From Cristatella mucedo (lineage: Eukaryota > Bryozoa > Phylactolaemata > Cristatellidae): a stretch of 64,000 bases of DNA. The stretch spans positions 1,476,001-1,540,000 of the forward strand of contig WPIO01000003.1 of the NCBI GenBank assembly GCA_009760855.2. Direction: 5' to 3'. Below the pieces are notes generated by a model. The model was given only the letters and a program-made list of their open reading frames with translations, searched no databases and was not told where the DNA came from. Every line of letters starts with the position of its first letter. Position 1 is the stretch's first letter. This document shows positions 56,410 to 64,000 of this stretch, in pieces. The position numbers and the translations under genes were made by a program.

Positions 56410-57680
56410 TAAAGAAAGGAAGAAGACACACATGGCCACCGGTTAATAATACTTCTGACTAGTAACATGCATTGAATCATGCACAGGTACGCAAAGAAAG
56501 CACACAGGGACCAACAATTTGAGTTCGCTGGAGTAAAGTGAAAGCTCACCGGGAAAGTCTGTAGCTGAGACTTAAATGATTCGAGGTCGTGGCGGTAGTG
56601 ATCGTCGCCGGAAGCGAGCTCCAGACTTTCGGCACACACGAGCTGAAGGATCACCCACATATCTATATTTAGTATGGGATACTGCACGAGGACAAGATGC
56701 TGCTGAGAAGCTCGTGGTGCCACGTGGAATCCACGGGAGGAGCCGGGCTCAGATAGATAGATAGGCTGGTGAAAGCAAGTGAAGCGAACTGTAAGCCAGA
56801 TTGAATATCTCGCAATCGATTCGATGCTCGATACGGAGCCAGTGAAGGTCAGGCAGAGGCTTAGCTTGGTTTTGCAGCTACGCAGTTGATGACAGACCAG
56901 ACGAGCTGCTTGAGTTAGTACCACTTGCAGAACATTTAAGGCACTTCAGGCTGAAAGTTCTGAACGGAGAAAGTTACAGTAATTTATACGCGTTAGGTAA
57001 TAACCGAGCAAACTAGTTTTTGCGTCGTACTTTGTCAAGGCAAGCCCTTGGTTTGGCCATGTTCCGTAGCTGAGAGTAGGCCGACGTAACCGTGGAGGCG
57101 ATGAGCTCAGCCCGGGTCTGGCCCGGGGACTGAGGTGCTCATCTTTAATGACTGAGGTCAAGGTGAATAGATTGAATGACCGAGGTCGCGGGCTCGAGCT
57201 CTGCATCGTATCTGAAGTGCCTGGATAGAGATCAAGTTCTCGTAAGCGCTGTATAAATGAACTATCTATACTTTTTAATCCTATTATAATTCATTTTCGA
57301 AGTGCTCGTTCAGATTTCAAATTGTCGCCATAGGAGTGATTCTAGATGGACCAACCTTAAGGGTGATTACCTTTTGAGGGTGACGCCACGCTTTCCCATA
57401 AATATTAGATTGGTCTTTTCATCTTCAACCTTTAAGAAGGTGGTAACCATCCGATTTCGAATGTCTTCGATATAGGCTGCAGGAGAACTAATTGAGTGGG
57501 GTGTGGAGCATTACTTAGAAGGGTCAATGGAAGAGTAGAGCTGAGTGTCGTCGGCCAATAGAGATGACAGAAGCCAAAAACTCGCATGGTGATGGCATTG
57601 GCCAGGGACAGATCATAGATCGTATAAAGAATGAGGCCTAAGACTGAACCCCTTACGCCATGATTTAATGATTATCTGGA
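56410..57680 (-). mobile_element. LINE-C relic (third L2/CR1-like family), minus, split by SINE2
   Basis: The C-terminal block (QAARLVCHQLRS, LTFTGSVSSIESIA) lies at 56910-56800. The RT portion before YADD lies at 57665-57270 (YTIYDLSLANAITMRVFGF near 57620). Between them is a SINE2. The sequence is clearly diverged from LINE-A and LINE-B. Confidence 0.7.
57108..57262 (+). mobile_element. SINE2 copy, plus, inside LINE-C
   Basis: Carries the same extra internal segment as the copy at 37.6 kb, box B-like ggctcgagctc and the tail gtgcctggatagagatcaag. Confidence 0.85.
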
Positions 57681-57689
57681 CAACCAACA

Positions 57690-58655
57690 GTCATTTTCAT
57701 CTACATTCTGACATCTCTAGCTGAGGTAGAACCTCACAGCGAAGGGAGAGACCGAGGCAGGAAGCAGGAGGGGCAGGGCAGGAAGAAGGAGGGGGAAGCA
57801 GGAAGCAGGAGGGGCAGCTCTTCCAGACGATTCCACGAGGCACGCGAGCGCGTATGCACAGCATCAACCCTTGTGAAAGCAAGTGTGTCCATCTATTTTT
57901 ATTGCATTTAAGACGGAAGTGCCCCTTCAAAGGACGTGCAAGTAGCTGGGCAGCTTCAGAGGGAATTACCTCGGATCTTGCATAATTCGATTCTTTGCAA
58001 GCCGAAAGCTCTCCATTCGCTCTCACGGTCGTTGGGATAACGATCTTCAGATGGAACAGTGGGAGAGGACAAGGTCGATTTGACCTGGCCAGTGACTGCC
58101 GGCACGGATCAGCCACCGGCGGAGTGTGGAGGCATGCAGCCTAGCTACTCAGGCAAACAATCCGCTCGCGCGAAGGTCACATCGTAATGACCTATTTTAC
58201 TCGTCGCCGCAATAAAGTCGGCAAAGCGTGTCTAATTAGGTAAGCTGCTAGTTCGTTACCAATGTCAAGCTATTGGTTCTCTGTCGCTGCCCGTGGTTTT
58301 TTGTACGTAGCCCTTGCTTACTAATGGTTATGCACTCGAGATGCGTTTTTGACTGGATTGCTGCGTGCGTAGGTAAATAGCGTTTCGTCATGAGGCTTGT
58401 CAATGTATTGTCAAGTTATCACAGGCCAGCAGTGTGAGTTGAACGCCACTGCCACTTTTTGGGATTTCACAATGTTTTCCATAAGTACATTTAAATGGTA
58501 AAATGGTAAAATGCTGACATTTGAAGGCGGGCAGGGCGTGAGCCCTCATCATTCCTTGGTTACCTGCTTGAGATAATAGTTTAGCAAGAGAGCGGCGCAC
58601 TCGCGGTACTCGGTGGCCCGGCGGCAGACTGAACCGGCTGCGAGCGGTCTGCGAT
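57690..58655. other. Unassigned, with a purine-rich stretch at 57738-57810
   Basis: aggaagcaggaggggcag-type imperfect repeats. No element recognised. Confidence 0.4.
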
Positions 58656-58663
58656 CGCTGGGT

Positions 58664-58895
58664 TTGGGTAATAATAATAATAATAATAGTAATTCACTTG
58701 ATAAAGCGCCCTCAGAGAACTCAATCTCTCTCTAGGCGCTTTACATTTGCTGTAAAGTGAAATGCAATTGAATGGTAAGTAAAATCATGCTTGAAAAACA
58801 AACGAGATGAATAATATGGTTAGGGGTGACATGCACAGGGTCAGCATGCAAATGTGGTTAGTGGCAGCATGCACAGTGTCCTGCGCTACTACTTT
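58664..58895 (-). mobile_element. LINE-A 3' end, minus
   Basis: (AAT)n, tail and 3' UTR; truncated at the caca...tgtcc junction. Confidence 0.88.
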
Positions 58896-58914
58896 CTGTA
58901 ATTAGCTGCTCTTG

Positions 58915-59270
58915 ATAATAATAATAATAATAATATTAATAATAATGCACTTGATAAAGCGCCCTCAGAGAAATTAATCTCTTTCTAGGCGCTTTACATT
59001 TGCTGCAAAGTGAAATGCAATTTAATGGTAAGTAAAGTCATGCTTGAAAAACAAACAAAATGAATAAAATGGTTAGGGGTGACATGCACAGGGTCAGCAT
59101 GCAAATGTGGTTAGTGGCAGCATGCACAGTGTCAGCACGCATAAGCACATTAAGGACGAATCACAGGGACCCACTAAATGCTGTCCTAAATAGGTGTGTT
59201 AGCTCTTTGAGCAGCTCATTGAGCTCTTTATGGACGACTTCAAACGTAGGATAAAAACTCAATTCAATAA
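58915..59270 (-). mobile_element. LINE-A 3' end, minus
   Basis: A second copy in the same orientation 20 bp away, about 95% like the first over the shared part by eye, with its own (AAT)n. Confidence 0.88.
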
Positions 59271-59439
59271 GTATCCATAGGTATAATAGATTTTAGTCAA
59301 CCGCCTATTACGCAGGATTTTTTCCGGGGAGGGGGCTACATCTAGATCTATAGTTAGTATAGCCGAGGAGGAACACGATATTCGGGTTGGCCGCAGCGGC
59401 GCTTTTGAAGGCTAGTGTGACTTCGATTTGTTCAGCGCA

Positions 59440-59780
59440 ATAAGATACTTAGAGCTGTTAAACTGCGTAGCTGTCCTACTAGGCTCGTCTGTCAAGGAGT
59501 CGCAATTGCCACCGGTGCACTACTTCTCAAGCTCTGCACTGGTAGGCTCCCCGTCAAGCAGCGGCTCATGCGACTTGGAGGCTTCCCGCTTGCTTGTGGA
59601 TCGCGCCACCCTCTTGCTCTACGGCGGTGGCTTACTTACATGAAAGGAGTGCTTCCCATAATTCCCACCGTGTTCTCGTAGCAGCCACTACTCTGACTCA
59701 AATCGTCCAACTGTGCCTGCAGCCAACCTCAAATTCTTTCTTAAACCCGCCTTCAGCTCCCGTGCTCAGCGTTGCTTGCG
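59440..59780 (+). mobile_element. LINE-A-like fragment, plus
   Basis: ctctgcactggtaggctccccgtcaag and actctgactcaaatcgtccaa, then ccaacctcaaattcttt, match the C-terminal LHWLPVK to NLKSF region, strongly decayed. Confidence 0.55.
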
Positions 59781-60021
59781 GTATATCGAACGCCGTGTCG
59801 TTACCGTTGTCTGTTGCGAGCTTAAGGTTTTAGCACATAGCTCGAGCTAGTAAGGGTCGCGTGGTTATAGCATTGGCGTCATAGGCTTGGAATTGGTTTT
59901 TGCATTTTGTGCTCGTGTTTTGTGCTTTGCCCTGAAAATGGCTTGCATGAGCTGACCGTGTGACGACAGCCGGTGTGGGGTGACTCGTAGGAAAATAAGA
60001 AAGCTGTTGGACGTTGACATG

Positions 60022-60118
60022 CAGTCAGAACCGACGAGAGACTCCGAAGTCAGAACCGACGGGAGACTCCGAAGTCAGAACCGACGGGAGACTCCGAAGT
60101 CAGAACCGACGGGAGACT
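60022..60118 (+). repeat. 25-bp minisatellite, four units
   Basis: agtcagaaccgacgggagac plus tccga, nearly identical units. Confidence 0.95.
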
Positions 60119-61120
60119 GAGTACCAGGCGATGCTGATAAGTGTGGGCCTAATGTTGTGGTTGATACAGTGGTCGAGGAGTTGCCCTGAGTTGTGCTGAC
60201 GCATGTGGGCCGGAGGCGAGCGAGAAAGTGCCCTCGCATGTGCCCTAGCGAGCATAAGCAGTATGTAAACGGCATATGTGGTCGGCATTGTCTCCTTTTT
60301 TTGGCAGGAGGATTGGGGTAGAAAAACCAGGCTTGTTGGCTGATAAATATATCTTAAAGATAGGATAAGATATGGTAAAACACAGTTGGCGGTAACATCC
60401 TCGAAGCTTAGCGGGCAAGAGGAGGTGCAGTTGGCAGGTATCGATGTCCACCTATACGCCGGCATGCGTTAGTGTGCATTCAAAGTCTAAGTAGGGCCTG
60501 TTTAAGGATTCCTTAGTATCGCGGATATGAATTTGAGCCAAAAAGCCGTAGTGGAAAAAAGCTCGACGCTTTTGGCGCACGGAATGGCAGAAAGATTAGA
60601 TAATGTAGCCACGCTACGGAAATTCCGGCACAGCGTGCACCGTGTCTTAACCCCCAAAGCGCTTTGGGACTCCATAAATGGAAGTTTTGAGACTCTTAGA
60701 ATGTGACCGCGGGACAGGATTGCCTGAGGAGTAGGAGACAGGTGAAGCTGATTTTGGTAACTGGAACCGCCTTAAATCGGCCACTGGAAGGCTAGGAAGG
60801 AAGGCTAGGAAGGAAGGCTGGGTGCGTCGAGAGACTTCGAGAAACATTTTCATGTCGCAGGTTCTGAGAAACCTCCGTACCGGGTACTGGTCCAACCACA
60901 GATTTCCCCACCGGGGTTGAATAACCATTTTCCGATGGCAGGTCAGGCAGCGAATGAGTGTCCTCTCCAGCCACACCGGCGTCGGGTGTGGCTGGAGAGC
61001 TAAATTCTTAGATCGCATGACCCTGGCAACGTTCTGGTGGCGGCGAAGCTCGTGCAACGTGCTGCAACCTGAAGCTCGCAATACGCCAACGATAGCGACA
61101 CCTACCGGCCGAGTGCGACT
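60119..61120. other. Unassigned, with a 15-bp perfect hairpin at 60963-60999
   Basis: Arms CTCTCCAGCCACACC (60963-60977) and their exact complement (60985-60999) flank a 7-base loop. A 144-codon minus frame has no recognised domain. Tandem ggaaggctagga repeats near 60790. Confidence 0.5.
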
Positions 61121-61126
61121 GCGATC

Positions 61127-61307
61127 GGCCGTGATGGCACACTGGGTAAGGCGGTTGCTTTCACGGCCTCGGTCCCGAGGTCGTGGGTTCGATTCCTGCG
61201 GTGGGGCGATCCTTTATCGCCACTGCAAGCGGTGGTGATAGCCGCAAAGGCTCTTCTGTCGCTATACAAAAGAGGCTGTTTAATCAGCTAGGATTTATTT
61301 ATTTATT
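61127..61307 (+). mobile_element. SINE1 copy, plus, best preserved
   Basis: tRNA-like head (GGCCGTGATGGCACACTGGG; box A region), box B GGTTCGATTCC at 61187-61197, body with an inverted gatcctttatcgcc/ggtggtgatagcc pair, and tail aatcagctaggat followed by (TTTA)n. Usable as the family reference. Confidence 0.92.
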
Positions 61308-61309
61308 TA

Positions 61310-62011
61310 TGCCTTGTATAGTAGCCATGTCGCAAGTCGTGCAATAATCTTGTTCTTACATAATAATACTTCGCGCTGCTCATAAGCCTCGGCTTATCGC
61401 GGCTATCCCATTAGTGGCTCAGTTCTAATTTCAACGGCAAAGCTCGTAGGTCGTAATCGCCGGGCATTAGTACGGTGCGCCGAGTTATATATCTTGTCAC
61501 GCACGTGACAGCGAGCAGGTCCTCGAAGCGCGATACACGTTTGAGCTCACCCGCGTTCAATCGCTCCTGTCCAGCACGCGCAAGAACCTCTCTCCGCTCT
61601 CGCCTGAGTGAGAACTCAGCAGCTGGCGCTCCAGCGTTGAAATGAGCCAGTGTACTTCCGTTCGACTGCCGACCGACGCCGGCACTCGCTTGGTCGTCAA
61701 ACCTACTTTGGGCAGGTGTCAGGGGCGGGCGCGTTTGGACCTGTGGTCAAGTCGTAAAAGCCAGCAGACAGTAAGCACTTGCACGAGGCTTCGAGGATCA
61801 TAAATGGCGACTGCAACCCGGAAGAAATGCCCAGGGGGGCGACGGCTACGGCGTTTTTCTCAGAACTCTCCGCTCTTTCTCGGCCGCTTTCATTTCGCTC
61901 GCCATCGTTTTCTCGTCGCTTGCTGTTCTATCCCTTCTCGAAATCCGTAAATCCACGCGTCGCAATATTTCCAGACTGTCAACTCAAAACTGGGATCAGT
62001 AGCATGCCAGC
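61310..62011 (+). promoter_or_regulatory. Kir 5' flank / probable 5' UTR and promoter
   Basis: GC-rich DNA directly upstream of the channel start with no transposon recognised. It contains an overlapping upstream ORF in another frame (ATG 61827 to 62207, 127 codons) that runs across the Kir start. No TATA box stands out. A 5' splice acceptor near 62000 (ATCAGTAG) is possible, so an upstream noncoding exon cannot be excluded. Confidence 0.4.
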
Positions 62012-63188
62012 ATGCCAACGGTCGCGCCAAGCGAAGCTGCACGAGCTGTCGCCGGAGATTCTGCTACCAGCGCCGCAGCCGCTACGGCTGCTAGCGATAA
62101 AGCGGGCCAGCCGCCGCCGCCGCCAAAGGGCGTTACGATTCGAGGAACCAGGTTTGCCAAGGCTGCCGCCGAGGACCGGCTTTTGCCCGTTCGCGACAGC
62201 GCTTTGAACCTTCGCGCTGCTGCACCTCCGAGCTCCCGAGTGCAGCCGACGCTGACTCAATCGTTGGATCCGTACAGTCAAGACCTGACCGTCAACTCCT
62301 TTGCCGACTTCATTGTCAAGAGCAAGAGCAGCGGTGGGCAGAGCGCGGGCGCCACCGCTCGCTCCCGGTTCCCTTACATCTCCGCCGCCGCCGCCGGCGG
62401 ATCTAAGCGCGTGCGCAGGCGCCTCGTGTGCAAGAACGGCGAGTGCAACGTGAGCCACAAGCACATCCAGAAAGTCAGGCGCCAATTCCTGGCGGACATT
62501 TACACGTCCCTCGTAGACCTGAAGTGGAGGTACATCCTGCTGATATGCGTGACGGCTTTCGTCTCGTCGTGGCTTTTCTTCGGCGCCCTCTGGTGGGTGA
62601 TATGCTACGCCCACGGAGACTTCGAGCCCGAACGACCGGCGAAGGTCTGCGTCCAAGAAGTGCACGGCTTCACGACGGCGTTCCTCTACTCTATCGAAAC
62701 GCAGCACACGATAGGCTATGGCGGACGGCAGCTGACCGATGCCTGTCCGGAAGCAGTGGTCCTCCTCATGATACAGTCGCTCTTCGGCATGATCATGCAG
62801 GCTCTCACCACCGGCATGATGTTCGCCAAGCTGGCCCGCCCGAAAAAACGCGCCGAGACGCTCATGTTCAGCCGGCACGCGGTGATTTGCATGCGCGACG
62901 GACACCTGTGTCTCATGCTGCGCATCGGCGACATGCGACGCTCGCACCTGGTCGGAGCCAACGTGAGGGCGCTCGTGATTCGCCGGCGAGTGTCGAAGGA
63001 GGGCGAAGTGCTGCCGCTGGACAGCGCCAGCGTGACCCTCGGTCTCAGCAGAGGCTCGGGCGAGGATCGCCTGATGATCATATGGCCCATCATCGTGCTG
63101 CACAGGATCGACGAGAGCAGCCCGTTCTGGAGCATGTCGAGAGAGGACTTCGAATCGGAGAACTTTGAGCTCATCGTTCTACTCGAAG
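62012..63188 (+). CDS. Inward-rectifier potassium channel (Kir/KCNJ family), first coding exon
   Basis: The exon encodes 392 residues and ends at LLE plus one base before GTACTG. A TAG at 62000-62002 is in frame just upstream and ATG 62012 is the first start after it. Residues 1-130 are Ala/Ser/Pro-rich and unlike family members. Then come the slide helix (about 155-170), M1 (about 175-197), the pore with filter TIGYG (233-237), M2 (about 247-271) and the start of the cytoplasmic domain. The ARPKKRAETL stretch after M2 is the PIP2-binding region. The pair of extracellular cysteines flanking the pore is kept (KVCVQEV and C245). Kir channels are tetrameric plasma-membrane K+ channels. The remaining 100 or so residues of the C-domain must lie in exons beyond 64000. 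The exon is GC-rich compared with its flanks. Confidence 0.95.
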
Positions 63189-63221
63189 GTACTGCGTCGT
63201 TCCGCGCGCGTGCGCAGCGCC

Positions 63222-63256
<35 letters not shown>

Positions 63257-64000
63257 GCAGCGCCGATGCCAGCGGCAGCGCTGCTGCTGCTGGCAGCTCG
63301 AGATACGCCGACCCAGTGTCCCAGTGAGAATTGGCAGAGAGCGTAAGCTGCCACGAATCCAGCCAAGACAAGAGGGAAGCGTCGACGGCTACGCTGACTT
63401 ACTATGATTGTCTCAGACGAACGAGCCGGGCCAGCTTACTTTCGCGTGGCTCGAGCGCTCGAGTAAGCTCGTCGATGAGGTGCTGGCAATGCGCGCTCGC
63501 TCAAAATTCGCTGTAATCGCTATTCATCCGATGGTGACAGTCATCAAGACCCTGCGACGTCCTCCTGAGAAAGCTTGTCGGGGTGTGTGCGTAAAAGGTC
63601 ATTGTAGGCGGACAGTGGGACGACCAGTGCTCATTGAAATCTTTCTACAAAGCGGCTTACATGGTTTTCTGGGTGACGCATCTAACTTAAGGGCACGGGC
63701 AAGATTCTAGTACTGGAATTGGCTAAAGATTCAAGTTGCGGGGCACGGGGTCAGCTGAGCACGGGGTCAGCGGGGTACCGAGCAAAGTCAGCGGCCTCTC
63801 TTCGATTCGAGATCTGCTCGAAAAAGCTCTCCAGCCCCTTCGAACAGCTTGCTATAATTCTCGCTTTAATTCAATAGGTCCACCTTAAAGTTAACTGTAT
63901 TTTAACTTTTAATTAACACATTTTTGGAAATATTGTGGTTCCGTGCCGAAGGGGCATCTCCAGGAAATAAATACCTACCCATAAGCCTGGAAAAACGGGG
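63189..64000 (+). other. Kir intron 1 (start), with (GAT)n microsatellite at 63219-63255
   Basis: Follows the GTACTG donor. About 12 GAT units begin 30 bp into the intron. The rest (63260-64000) shows no recognised element; a short duplicated phrase (cacggggtcagc) occurs near 63750. Confidence 0.5.

Noticed and set aside
61127-61200. Possible genuine tRNA gene
   Set aside because: Boxes A and B are present, but the same head recurs in several diverged copies followed by the same body and tail, so it is a SINE.
61979-63103. 374-codon open frame antisense to the Kir exon
   Set aside because: It is a shadow of the GC-rich Kir reading frame; its product is His/Arg/Ala-rich without domains, while the plus strand encodes an unmistakable channel.
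62428-63168. 246-codon plus frame overlapping Kir
   Set aside because: Alternate-frame shadow of the same exon with no recognisable domain.

Overview
This is animal nuclear DNA, most likely from an invertebrate. The host genes are split by spliceosomal introns and are all metazoan. Most of the remainder is decayed transposable elements, tRNA-derived SINEs and microsatellites. The mix (L2/CR1-type LINEs, an R2-clade relic, Tigger, Tc1 and hAT elements, including a SPIN-like one) would suit a mollusc or flatworm, but nothing in the sequence fixes the phylum. The window carries no operon, Shine-Dalgarno site or other prokaryotic signature.

Three host genes can be supported. (1) A flightless-I (FLII) homologue runs on the minus strand from 25880 leftwards. 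Eight exons (25880 to 4379) join in frame with GT/AG borders and encode about the first 337 residues, the N-terminal leucine-rich-repeat domain. The remaining LRRs and the gelsolin domains must lie beyond position 1. (2) Head to head with it, starting 282 bp away, is a compact three-exon RMI2 homologue on the plus strand (26163-26306, 28156-28258, 29608-29780). It encodes 139 aa of OB-fold protein of the BLM-TOP3A-RMI complex. The two genes share a short, probably bidirectional promoter with an ETS-type site. (3) At the right edge, 62012-63188 is the first coding exon of an inward-rectifier K+ channel (Kir), including the slide helix, M1, pore, M2 and the start of the cytoplasmic domain. Its 3' exons lie beyond 64000.

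Layout: 1-25880 is FLII with introns full of transposons (hAT-like MITE with a 30-bp minisatellite, L2-like LINE-A, Tc1 relic, R2-clade relic, LINE-B, SPIN-like hAT, several SINEs). 25881-26162 is the shared promoter. 26163-29780 is RMI2. 29781-61800 is an intergenic transposon field: many LINE-A copies on both strands, a TATA-bearing LTR-like block at about 41.7-42.6 kb, a CT-rich tract at 44.6-45.0 kb, and two tail-to-tail Tigger-type elements at 50.3-53.3 kb. 61800-64000 is the Kir 5' exon and flanks.

The repeat families are related. The dominant LINE (LINE-A) ends in a conserved hairpin-like 3' tail followed by (ATT)n. A tRNA-headed SINE (SINE2) carries a near copy of that tail, so LINE-A is the likely source of its mobilising machinery. 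Nested insertions (LINE-B, then SINE1, then SPIN-like hAT) give a relative order of invasion. All element coding regions seen here are broken. Coordinates of repeats are approximate; exon borders are given to the base.
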